From Brachyhypopomus gauderio (lineage: Eukaryota > Chordata > Actinopteri > Gymnotiformes > Hypopomidae), in assembly GCF_052324685.1 (NCBI RefSeq), contig NC_135223.1, forward strand, positions 5,450,821 to 5,514,820: DNA of 64,000 nt, in the 5' to 3' direction. The stretch's first letter is position 1. Every line of letters starts with the position of its first letter. Shown here piece by piece: positions 1-11,863 of the stretch. A program made the position numbers and the translations under genes. The notes under the pieces were generated by a model. The model ran no database searches. It was not told the DNA's origin and worked only from the letters and a program-made list of their open reading frames with translations.

Positions 1-611
1 ATGAGGTGCGGAATATCCCCGCTCACGGCCCAAGCCTCAGCGCAGGGAAAACAGCCCGCCTTTACAAACCCACTTGTGTCCTGTACACACTGAGACCAAC
101 AAATGGTTTTGCAAATGCAGTTACTGCCTTCACGCATTCGTTAATTCACTGTAATTTGCTTCGTTAATTCACTTTCATTTGTCTGTCGGTTTGTTTGGAG
201 GGACAGTTTTTTTACTCGCATATTTTATTTGTTTGATTTATTTATTACGTTTCATTTGAAGGAGCGATTGTAATCAATTTGATTTATCAGGAACATTCTT
301 CCAGTACTTCGGGCTATCAGCCGCATTTGGGACAAATTATGATAAGCCTGAAATGACAGGTGCTGTGACTGTTGAAGATGATCAGCGAAGCTTGGCTCGT
401 TCTTGGGGTCAGACGTTTCGCAGACCTCTGGAGTAAATGCTACTAAGGCCTTGCTAAATGTTAGCCTTAGCTAGTTTAGTGGGGGTGACCAAAAAAGCAG
501 AAGAAAGCAATAGCCCCCTAGTGGCTGTGTGTGACAACGATTATATCACGGGTCCTGGGTTCTTAGGTATAACGCAGCATGCCTCCACCAATCAGATTTG
601 AACACCTGAAC
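1..611. other. gene-free left edge
   Basis: No coding exon is recognisable here. The sequence is AT-rich with scattered short frames only. A CTCF-like motif (minus strand, about 512-524, reading CCACTAGGGGGCT) is the only site of note. The segment ends at the TGAAC duplication that borders the MITE-like element at 612. Confidence 0.5.
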
Positions 612-926
612 CAGGGTTGCCAACTTTTGACGTTCGCTTGGAGTGAGATTTTAACCCGGAGCCGGTGTTGAGGGGGGGGTGGCGAACGAAAGTTGTTGAG
701 TGGGGGGGGGGGCGAACGTTAAATGGACACAGATTCAGTGTTATATCGCCGGTGGATGGCGCCAGAGCTAGCGAACTAGTAACGTATTGAATCATATATG
801 TGGATCTGAGGTAAATAAACTGGATATTTTTTTTCGGCGTGAGATATCGGAAGTGTGGCGTGAGAGCATGTGAAAACGGTCAAATGCGTGTGTCTCACGC
901 TCAATGCGTGAGAGTTGGCAACCCTG
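612..926. mobile_element. MITE-like non-autonomous DNA transposon
   Basis: The element has perfect 14-bp terminal inverted repeats, CAGGGTTGCCAACT at 612-625 and its complement at 913-926. It is flanked by a direct 5-bp duplication TGAAC (607-611 and 927-931). The interior is 315 bp with G-runs and no coding capacity. The termini and the target duplication are visible directly. The superfamily is uncertain because a 5-bp duplication does not fit the usual 8-bp hAT pattern. Confidence 0.75.
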
Positions 927-2987
927 TGAACTATCTGTTTTCTAAAATCACAGGCATTTTGTCTTGCAGGCAACATGGACACAACTGGCACCTTCATTCT
1001 GACACACAGTGAACTTGACTTGGGAGTTGCAAGTTGCATTGCAAATTGAAATCTCTTCTGACTGGACTTTTGGCAACTAAAAAACAAAACACCCAAAAGC
1101 AGGACAGCTGTGACACTTCCAGATCAAATTCCCTCTAGCGCTGTCTGTATAATTTGGTGCAGCTATCTGATGTGTTTACCTGACAGCGGTATCTCTGCAG
1201 CTACTCTGTTTAGGCTGGCACCAGTTACCAACCATTTGACTGTAATTGCTCCTGTCATTAGTAATTCAACATGGGAACGTTATGTTCATCATCTCTCTTT
1301 GCCATGTGTTTCTTGTGGACTTTGAACGGCAGGCCGTGCCTGCTGGCTGACCTGCGTTTACGGGGCGGGCAGTCTCCACACCTTTATCTTTGCCCATTTG
1401 TTTGCACTGTATCATATTCCCTTCACTTTCCCATAAAGGTTGCTGTCCAAGACATCCCCCATTACCAACCAGTAGTATGATTTCACACACACTTCAGGCG
1501 TTTCATTTGGTGTGCGCTGCGAGACTGCAGAAAAAGGAGGAAATTGGAACAGTGTGTGGCCACAAAGCAACCGCGGGGTTCGGCTGTAGTAAACGGACCC
1601 GCTGGAAAAACAAGTGTCTGGAGCTGCCCATGAAGGCCCGGGACGTCTGCACAGCTGTGGGCTTGGGCAGGGTGTGGTCCGTACCGGAGGGCCAGAAGAA
1701 CCCCTCAAGAGCTAGAAGAATCCCTCAAGAGCTATATGAGCTAACCTACTCTCTTCTTTCTGGAGGAGAACTGAGGCCTGATTCTGTTCCCAAGGCAGAA
1801 GGTCCAACCAGGCAAGCAGCACTGTGCTTGCCTGAGGTTTGTGCAAATAAGTACATGACCCTCGAGGAGAGGGACATCGTCACAGTGGACCAGCTGAGTT
1901 TCATTAGAGATACATCTGCCAATGAATGCACTAAATAAGGCAACGTGAGGACTTCGTAGCTGTGGATTGCGGAGTGTCATCTCATGGTTGACATTTTTAG
2001 TCATGCATCAACGAGTACTTACGGTTGCCATTATCTGAACAGTGAGCAGGATTCACAGGAATTCACATGTGGAATAGATCTGAATTGGCTTGCACAAAAA
2101 GTAACGCGCAGTTACGTTCAGACTCGGAGGAAGGCTCAGTGAGCGCAGATTTCTTACAACTTCATTCGTTTGGAATCCTGCTGGCCCCTTCAGTGTTTCT
2201 ATGAAAGGCAACTTGCCATTGCTTGTTAACGTTCCTACAAATTTTTCATGAGTTTCTGGTTGGCATATTACAACCTGTTTAATCCTACCATGACAAGGGG
2301 CTATAATTGAGAGCTGGCATCGCTCTGCTTCAGGGACCACAATTTCGAACTGATGGGAAATGACCGTAGCATCGGGGAATTCACTGCAGCCCCTGGGAGT
2401 CTTTGAAACAAACTGGATTTGGAGAACTTTTGGAGCTTCATTTATGCCCTGGTTAGCCACAGCCAACCACACATTGTGCTCTGAAGTTGCCATCAAGGAC
2501 CAGACGCTCATGCCCAGTGTTTGAAGTATATCAGATCCTGGAGGCTGGCGCAATGACCAAAGACCAATGACCGAGGGATGCTATTAATGTGTGATCAAAT
2601 GACATCTGTATTTCAGATCCTGTTTAGATAAGGTATCCAGATGCTACAGAAGACCTGGGCTGGTGCACTTTTTGATTTTTTTCCTTACCAATGTTGTGGA
2701 AGTGTATTACTCTTATATTCACATTTAGCTCCTGCATTAGCATTTAGCATGCCAGCTATCAGCAGTCCAGGGGGGGATTTGTAATTCTCAGTTTCCTGTA
2801 TCATGACAGTCCTGTGGTAGCTCGACACCTGCACTCCTCAGCCCCACACTGCTGAAGCAGTGACTCAGAGTTAGGTGTGACTCACGTGGCCGCAGGTTTT
2901 CCCTCACTGACTTATGACCTGCTGCGGTTTGGAGCCACAGCTTACGCCAGGCCGGACCTGCTTCTGCTGCACAGAGGCGTGGAGCTC
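927..2987. other. gene-free interval, no recognised exon
   Basis: Open frames occur at 1390-1938 (+) and 2053-2553 (-, 166 codons), but neither shows a domain or motif I recognise. The minus frame at 2053-2553 has a fairly protein-like composition and could be a decayed gene or transposon fragment. I cannot assign it. Confidence 0.4.
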
Positions 2988-3263
2988 CTGCCAGCTCCCA
3001 GAGCAGGTGGAGGTCTTTCTGCCAGCTCCCAGAGCAGGTGGAGGTCTTTCTGCCAGCTCCCAGAGCAGGTGGAGGTCTTTCTGCCAGCTCCCAGAGCAGG
3101 TGGAGGTCTTTCTGCCAGCACCCGGAGCAGGTGGAGGTCTTTCTGCCAGCTCCCAGAGCAGGTGGAGGTCTTTCTGCCACTTCCCAGAGCAGGTGGAGGT
3201 CTTTCTGCCAGCTCCCAGAGCAGGTGGAGGTCTTTCTGCCAGCTCCCAGAGCAGGTGGAAGAC
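2988..3263. repeat. 31-bp minisatellite, about 9 copies
   Basis: Tandem copies of a 31-bp unit containing CCCAGAGCAGGTGGAGGTC run through this interval with few substitutions. Because 31 is not a multiple of three, the array cycles through all frames and lacks stops. It therefore generates five overlapping artefactual open frames on both strands. Confidence 0.95.
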
Positions 3264-6080
3264 TTCCTGGTGCCTCCGGTCTTCTGGTGCATTTCAATCA
3301 GTGTGAAAATGCATTTCAAATGAAATCAGGTTTGCAGCTGGGGAATTGCAAGGTTTTGACAAGCTTCTGAGCCTCCGTAGAAGACAGGATGAAGCAAGGT
3401 CTACCCTGAGCCCCCGTGTCTGGTGAAGGCAACCATGTGTCAAAGAGCCAATGGTAATGATGGGAAGTCTCTAATTACATGCAACAAGGTTAGACAGAGA
3501 ATTACTCACCTTAGTTCACAGTTTAACAAAAGGAACTGGAAGTGTTTCATGTTTAGCCACTGGAAGGTAATGTTCCCCAATGATACCTGAACCATAAATG
3601 AACCATATTTATCTATGGCATTTGACAAATTGTCTTTTCCAGAGCAACATATTTATCAGATATATGTTTACTATTATATTTACTCCCATGCAGTCCCTGT
3701 GAGTTGATCCTGGAACCATAGTGATAGTGATGGTACCATTGTACCAGCTACAGGGGAATTGGTGTGTAATAAAAATGGAGAAGGATGCTTTAGTTGTCAT
3801 GCTAGTAGACGTCTATTAATAATTCTACCCAATTTGTGAATAAAACACACATGAAAGAAATACTACAGACTTTGCTGTCGCCAAATGTAATTATTGCATT
3901 TACATCACTGATCAAAACAGAAAAATATGAGCAAAACTGTTACTTAAAACAAGATAAAAAAAACATACTATGGCTTGAAGCTTGTTAAGGAGATCACTCA
4001 GCGTCTGTTCACACCAGCGTGTCACGTTGATGATTCCATGTGCATATGGAAATATCAGTCACTCGCTGAGGACCCATGGAATTCGGTCACAACTCACGCT
4101 GCACCTTTTAGGAATACCTTTCACATAACGTTTCTCCTGTGAGTTTCACTCTGTGAAATACTCGATTGTTTCCGCGTGACCCGTCTTGAAGAAGAGGTCG
4201 TTCATTCCGCCTCCTCATGCTGAGCCTGGCAGAGATGGCCCGGTTCTCTCTGGAGACGTCGTCATCATCATCACCAGCGTCCTCTTCAGATGGCTTCAGA
4301 GAGCTCGCTTTGCCTCTTTCCCTTCATGTGGTCAACTCTGACTTCCAAGAAAGATGAACTGGCCCATAATGTGGCCACAGAGTGACCGTCAGTGTACCGC
4401 TACCGTGGTTACAGGGAGATCCCACTGAAAGCTGCAGGAGATGGAGAACTTTAAGGAAATGCTTCTGACAACCCCTTAAACAAACACGGGATGGCAGAAA
4501 AAAACACAACAGTCCATGGAACATATTGACTGATATTTATTTTTTTCTCTCTTTGAAAACTGGATCCTTTTTTTGAACGAGAGACCTATTTCCATTCTGC
4601 ACCTATCAATTTCTGCCGAAGGATTAAACAGTTTCCTCTGTTCTCCTTCCAGTGGTAAAACCTCTGCTGACAAATATAGCTTTCAACGCCCCTTTACTGG
4701 CAACGAATTCATCTTATTTAGCTCTCCTTGTTTGGTGTTTTGGGTTAGTCAAAGCAGCTGTCTGTCTCACTTTCGGCCCGGTACAGACTGCTCTGTTAGA
4801 ACCTATGTCTCATCGTTGTAAAATTAGATGCTGCTAAGGTCTCTTCCTCTAGAAAATGTCTCTAAATGGCTTAATATCCATGGGAGGAAACCTCAATCAA
4901 ATTATATATTTTTTCTAACACAGAACCAATATTACTTAACAGTAAATGAGATTTCCAGGTTGAAAATAATGTTAATAAGTTTACATCAAATCCATAGAGC
5001 ATATAAAGTTATTTTTCCTCAAGTCAATGCTAAAACATTTTAAAACTTTTATTTTATTTATTCTATTTAATCAACTTTTATTTTAGTTTTTTATCATGTG
5101 AGGTCTCTGGGTTTTGCAGCGGAGCACTAAACAGCGATGCTTTAGCACGCTTGAGGCTTTTCTCCATTTGCTGACCTGTCACATTCGGAATGTGATGATG
5201 CAAATCTCTCTTGTCGCCACTACGTAATGAGCATGAATTTATTGTTTATGGTGTACCTAATAATTATGGCAATGTTTTTCAGAGTCAACACTTCCTGTGC
5301 ATGAGAACAGTGGAAAAATTGTATTCTACTGACATACGAGGAGAGATTTCCTTGGTTAATATTATGATGATGCCTGACAAACAACATTTATGTTCTTGCA
5401 TGTGAGAGATCAGACTGGTGATGTATAAAATCCTGAATGCAAAGATCGGACAGAGATCAGGCTGGTCATGTGTGAAATCCTGAATGTATAGATCAGACAG
5501 AGATCAGGCTGGTGATGTGTGAAATCCTAAATGTCAAGATCTAATCGAGATCAGACAGAAATCAGACATGGCTTTCACTGCACTCAAAATAAGAATTTCT
5601 GGAATAAGTGTATCCACGAATGAACTCCCAGAGTGTCTGAGAAACGTTTGCTGATTGGACAGTGCCAAAAGCCACTTTTTTTTTTTGGAATGTGTTTTTT
5701 TTTCTTGCGGTAACAACAGAACTGCCTGAGATTTACTACATGAAAAATGCTCACAAATATTTTACTGGAACAGAAAACAATCAGGTAATAAGATCAACTA
5801 AGGCTAGGTGCAAACGTCAGTGGTCTTGATTTAACATTCAGTTTCTCTCTGTCAGGTGATCGTTTCTTCAGGGAATAGGATCTTGGTCCTCACAAAAGTC
5901 CAAATAGCTCTAGAGCATTTAGCTTCCAGTCTGGGAATATCTGTTCCTGTTAAACAGTAACAGGAGACTAACTCTGTCTGAGGGGCTTAACCTTTCCTAG
6001 TTAAAGATTTGAGCACTATTAGAGACCTGTCACTGTGTGAATCAGACGATAGCCAGGCACACTCACACACATGCGAATGA

Positions 6081-6081
<1 letters not shown>
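3264..6081. other. gene-free interval with one coding-like stretch
   Basis: Mostly AT-rich intergenic sequence. On the minus strand 4323-4111 is open for 71 codons and reads as an acidic run followed by a basic run (five Asp, then MRRRNER). It lacks convincing splice sites or a polypyrimidine tract, and I do not recognise the family. Short direct repeats of a 60-bp motif (gagatcaggctggtgatgtg) occur near 5410-5530. Confidence 0.35.

Positions 6082-6164
<83 letters not shown>
6082..6164. repeat. (AC)n microsatellite
   Basis: An uninterrupted AC dinucleotide run of about 83 bp. The Thr-His open frame across it is an artefact. Confidence 0.97.
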
Positions 6165-6165
<1 letters not shown>

Positions 6166-9100
6166 TTCAAGAAAGCACACCCTTCATACTGAAGTTTTGC
6201 TGAGAAAGAGTCATATCCTGAAGTGGAGAAAGGCATTGCAGTGGCCTGGATCAGGACTGGAAGTGTGGACTGCAGCTCTCATTTTGGACTGCAAACACCA
6301 CACACAAAACATACATTCACCACGACGCCCTTGAAATGAGGAAACTAAACAGAAAACAAACTGTTACCCACTCATGTTTACTTCCACTGACCATAAGTTT
6401 TTCCTCCTGCCAGTGAACTCTTAAAACGATAGAACAAGAGCTGTGATTGGACCTGGAGTTTGTTTGAAATGCATATTAGCAAATTCCCGGCAAGAATCTC
6501 CTGGAAGCCATTTTGTTCATCATTCTAGACAAGATGAATTGTAGGCTGTTGTGTTAGTGGTTAAATTAACAAGTGTGGTAGTAAAAGTTATTGACGGCCA
6601 ATGTCTCTAATGGGGTGCATGTCATTATCTAATTAAATATACGATACAATTCCTCAGAGAATATCACATTTCTGCTCATAAGATCAAGTATCCAAACTAT
6701 AATTATGAATATGCACTTAATCAATACATATTATCTTCAAAAATAAATGTTTACCTCCAATTCATCTGTATGGGATGTAATGTAATGTCAAATTACATCT
6801 CCAGTCTATTTGGACTTGAGATGTAACAGGCATAGTCAGCATATATGGTTAGCATCTATGGTTAGCATTTATAGTTAGCATGTCGAAGAGTTCTTTGTGA
6901 GTGTGCAACCTCACTTTTGCCTCAGGGTGAGCTGGGGAGGCAGGTGAAGAAACCCCAGTCTCCTTATTTCCCTTCATGTCAAGGTCACATTCTTCATTCA
7001 TTAACAAATAAAATGTACAGTTGATCGACGTTTGCAAATGCCAGAAAGTTAACGATACAAAAAAAGAACACAGCCAAATAGAGAAGTCTGAGGAACGGCC
7101 ATGCATCTCTGGGGAGAATTTGAGAAGGTCGCATACCTCATCATAAGCGTCCTACGGTGTGACCAATGGAAGTCTGTCTTTGGTGGAACATTTTTACCAT
7201 ACCCAGCCATCACTTTGGCCAGCCTCAGCTCCGCCCCTTGCAAGACGGTCCAGCCGTGTGAGTCTGTCCTGTGGGAGTCTCGCAGGATATGTAAAGTTGT
7301 TGTTTAGGCTTAGACTTAGGCCCAGTCTTTCTGAGATACCAGCGAAGACTCCGTCTGTCATCCTGCCACATCTCGTCAGTCTGTTCTCATCTTAGGTTTA
7401 GCACAGTTTGGTGTCAATGTTCTTTCTGCAGTCAGTCCTGCCAATGCAATCATGTAGGTATGTTTTATAATGAAATATTCTGTGCTCTTTGGGAGAAGAT
7501 TTGAGGGAGAAGAAAAACTAAATAATGGATGTGTTATTTTATGTCCACGAAAGGGTAATATGACCATGGGATTAATGTTATTATCCTTATAGTTGGGACT
7601 TCATCCCAGGAATCTTGGTCTCAGCCTCTCCCAAAAGCACAGCGATATGTTGTTGCCAGAAAACTTTCCGTTAAAGTTCCTGTTCTTTTCATTTGCGAGG
7701 TCTGTTATGGAAATCAATTATGTTTTGTGAACCCAGTCTGTTATCAGCACATTCATACAATAGATAGGCACAGAGAGCAGAGAATTATGCAAATAAAGGG
7801 TCTTTGTAGTTCTGAACTGCTGCACCCCTAATCTCCGTACTTAAAAGATATTTTAAACAGGGAATCCCTTGCTACAGCAGCCTGTAATTACAGTTAAATT
7901 TTGACAGCACCTTTGCATGTGAAACAGAAAAAAACAGAACCAGAAAAAAAAAGAAATGATACACATTTTATGCAAAAATGAAACTTGTGCTGGTTTAGAC
8001 AAATGACTCATGGAATTCAGTTGCCTTGATTTATTAAAGGGTCTTTACTTACTTAAGGTGCCTAATCTGGAATCATGAATACTAAACAGTGATGTTACAT
8101 AAGAACAATTGTATTGTATTTGCCTTCTCTTTTTCTTTAAGTATTTTTGTCATGTGTAATTCCCAGACACTCGTCTTGCTGGAAGTTATAGATTCACACT
8201 ACTAAACCTATCTGAATAAATGTGTTGTCCGACTGAGTTTTGTGGAGCCAGAAGTCTGGATGAAATCTCTCCCAATTTTGTAAGTGGAACATGTTGACAT
8301 TCATCCACTTAGGCCATCTCCAGTTCCCTCTCCCTGATGTCTCATATGAAGCCAGCAGACCACCATCTAGATAGCTTGCAAGTGTTCCCAATTCAGTAAA
8401 GTGACATTTATTTAAGTGACTTTGAACTGTTTCAGGAATGTTCCTGGTCCCTTTATGTGTGTTCAATGCACAAAATCGATTCTACTTTCCACTTTCTCAG
8501 CGGCATAGATTAGTTTAGTGACCCATCCTGGTAAAGCTATGACTTCACACACCTGTAGACAAATTCCCTATCATGAAGTGGACTCCAGCACTCGCAGAAT
8601 GCAAGAATATAAGTTACCCGAAACACACTGTACATGAATCCAGTGGGCAGACGACCTGCGAGTTGGGTCTTTTAATTCCCTTACTGACTTACAGAACGGC
8701 TATGTATGAAGATAAAGTGAGAGGAAAAACAGCATTCTCCGGCATGTTTGGAACGGTGCTGTTTTTGTGACGGGTGCATGGCTGCTGTCTTTGATTTGGT
8801 CAGAGAAGAAACCGCAAGTCAACACCGATGGGTGACCTCGGAACACCCGCGCCTTGTCCGCATGCAGGCGTGCTGGTTTCGGCCGAGTGGAGAAACACGC
8901 TGAGCCCGGCCGCAGGTCGGCGTGAGGGAGGCCGGGCGGTCAGGCGCACGCGTCACTGCCGGCATTGAAGGACTATACGTCATCGGGGGGCTACGCGTCA
9001 TCGGGAGGCTACGTGCTTCCTCTGTGAGACATGGCTCATGTCTGTCTCGTCTCACACCCCGAGGAGAACCCAATACGTCACCAGTGTCCAAGACAAGACC

Positions 9101-10371
9101 AGCATGGTGTCTCTCGGGATCCTTCGCATGATTCGTGGTCTGGCATCCATAAAGTGTCACAAGAGCAAGCAGGCACACAAGATGATGCAAGGCATTAGTG
9201 AGACAGCAGATAAGAAATGCAACCCAGAGGCAGTGTTGCCTTTGGCTACATTGTTCAGTTATGTTACTGCGGCTCAGACGTTCACTTCCGCTTGGTTTGG
9301 CCTTGTTCAGTAATATGTTCAGTAATGTGACAGTAACATCCGTGAAATTTAAATGAGAAGGCTTAAAACAACACAAATTTTTTGATACGTTTTTTTTTTT
9401 TGGCAGTTTTAACTTAAAATGTTTTTTTTATATTAATTATTTTCAACCAACCAAACATTAGATTCTCCTACGACGTTTTGAAGATTCACCCATAAGTTGG
9501 TCCGGCCAAGGCGTGACCTGCTGGGAACAGGGACAGGCCTCACGGACGTCATAGCCACTCTGTGTTTGGCCAGGGACACCGGGGGACCACAGCGACATCG
9601 GCCGAATGCCTCGCGGTTGTGTTTTAAAGCTGGGCTCGGTTAAGTATTTTAGACGATGCTTGGAATTTCTGCGCGCTCTCTGGGACCAGTGGCGTTGTTG
9701 TGGGACCGGCCGTCCTCCCACCGACATCCCGGTGCACTGAGTCACTAAAGGATTCCCTAGATTCAGAGGAAAGGGATGAAACCCTGAGGACACTGTCAGA
9801 GTAAACTAAGAACAATAATAACACGACGAGATCGTTTATAAAAGCAACAGCAAAACAGATTTTGTATAATGATTAAAATATTTGCATTTAACCCGATTAA
9901 CTCTCACACAACGCTTTGGGCTGGACGGACAAAACGCATAAAAACGTATTTTCAAGTGCATTTTGGCGTCAATTTTAATATGCGCCATTTGGAAAAATAT
10001 TATAGCCAGATTTGAAACAAACATAAAAATGCTATTTTCCAGACTTTAATTACCCGGCTAACAGTTTGTTCCTATTTTACTGTAGTGACGTCCTGTCGAG
10101 AAGCATTTTCCTTAAGCACAAACGATATAATCGTAATTCGATACAGACGGTAACGGGCTACACACAGACGATAGTAATCGTAATTTCATCATTCACACGT
10201 GAATTGTTGTTTTCGTAATTTGAAGTGAAATACATTTCATCACAGAGAGAGTACATATGACACAGCACTCGCCAGTAAGCTTGTTTAGTTTTTTTCGTGC
10301 TCACAGACTTGAAGAGTTTGAAACTGGAAGACACTGTAAAAGCACAAGTGGGTGGGCACGTCATCCTTTAC
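6165..10371. other. upstream intergenic region of tnfrsf11b
   Basis: No exon, RNA gene or complete mobile element is recognisable. The region is AT-rich except for a CpG-richer patch around 8820-9060. Any distal tnfrsf11b regulatory elements would lie here, but the sequence alone does not single one out. Confidence 0.4.
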
Positions 10372-10379
10372 TATAAGTA
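10372..10379 (+). promoter_or_regulatory. tnfrsf11b: possible TATA-like box of tnfrsf11b
   Basis: TATAAGTA lies 68-76 bases upstream of the proposed start codon. It would predict transcription starting near 10400 and a 5' UTR of about 45 bases. The match to the TATA consensus is imperfect, so this is tentative. Confidence 0.3.
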
Positions 10380-10447
10380 TGGAGACGGACTCATTCATGC
10401 AGACCGTCCAAGGGATGAGCGCGCGAAATATTCCCTCGCGGACAGCG

Positions 10448-10462
10448 ATGAAGTTACACATG
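10448..10462 (+). CDS. tnfrsf11b: tnfrsf11b exon 1 (start of signal peptide)
   Basis: Five codons, MKLHM, run directly into a consensus donor GTGAGTAC at 10463. Joined in phase 0 to exon 2 they yield MKLHM-LFTLCVTWAY, a plausible signal peptide. Including these 15 bases makes the total CDS exactly 402 codons. In-frame ATGs at 10379, 10397 and 10415 could extend the N-terminus if transcription starts farther upstream, but the added residues would be polar and would bury the signal peptide. The choice rests on phase, donor quality and signal-peptide fit, without a transcript. Confidence 0.65.
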
Positions 10463-11780
10463 GTGAGTACGCTTTGTGTCCGCGTGCCTGTTTTCTCACA
10501 GCTGCCCCTCGCACGAGACATTTCTGTGGCGCGTGGAAGTGAACGGTAGAGGCGGCAAATTAAAACCTGAGGTGATACCCGGTAATACCCGGTGATACCC
10601 GATAATATCTCGCCAGGACGATTATACACACGGAGACTCTGTCGAATAACTCTGGAAAGATAACTTCGCAGGTGAATGAAGAAAACTCGTTTTAAACCAT
10701 CTGGAGGAAAACTGAGAGATTTCTTCTTCTTCTTTATATGGTCAAAGTTAAGACAAAATAAAACAATCTAAAGAAACGCTCTTAAATCGACACCAGATAT
10801 TAGGATTTCATATATTTTGTTAAATAGCGAATACGGCTGAACCTTCCGAGACAGCAGCGCGTGTGAAGAGACGCAGACGCGCGTTTGAAGCGGTTTGCCG
10901 CTGCGCCACGACAGAAATGTGGCGGGTTCTTCACTTCAGGTCGTCTGGACAAGCCACGACTCACTCCAGCTCTGTGGAATCAGATTAATTCACAGTGTTT
11001 TCTGTTTGTGTATGAATTCATTATTCATGTCCCGAGGAAACGACACTACTCAGACGGTTATGTTGGGCCACTTAATTATCTTTGGTTGTGCATACTTTTT
11101 TATTATAAAAATACAATAAAAATTGTATTTTCGTTATTGATTTTATTCAATTTTCAGTATTTTCTTTGAGTTTGTATTTTAAGTGGGATGATAGAGCAAC
11201 CTGTTTTACCACAAATTCCGAGACCTTTCAGACGTTTCCCTGGTCTGTCTTTTTGAGTGATGTAGGAATTACGGTTAGAGGCTAAACTCAAAGCAACAGT
11301 TATCTGTATAATTACTGGACCGGTTTAGTGCGAAAAAACGGAGAAATACGTTCAGTGGCGAATAACCATGTAATTCAAGACGTGAAAATATTCCCCCTTG
11401 AGGTGACACATTTTGATGTGTTGTCGATAATTTCCTATGTGTGTTTGCCAGTTCACTGTACACACCTTCCTGCCCTGTCGAGGGGAGACTGATCACTAAC
11501 AGCTCTTGTGCTGTCATTTGCATACAGGCCGTGCGTGCTGCGTGATTTGCATGTTCGATGTCTAACAGATAACAAGTTAATTTAGATCCAGACTTTCCAC
11601 TTGATAATGAAATAGTGAATTTACGAGACCACATAGAGACACTGAGAATTTGGAGATGCGTGTGGTCTGAGAAGCGTACAGTACCTGTGGTCACTGTTAT
11701 CTACCTGTTATCAGGAGCAGGTGAAAATGAACAAACTTCCCCAAACAGAGTCTGTCAGTTATTAGTGGGTTGTGCTCTCG

Positions 11781-11863
<83 letters not shown>

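Noticed and set aside
1390..1938. 182-codon + frame
   Set aside because: No recognised motif, no splice or promoter support, and frames on the other strand overlap it. Not called as a gene.
2053..2553. 166-codon minus frame
   Set aside because: Composition is somewhat protein-like but no family or motif is recognised and there is no supporting context, so it was left unassigned.
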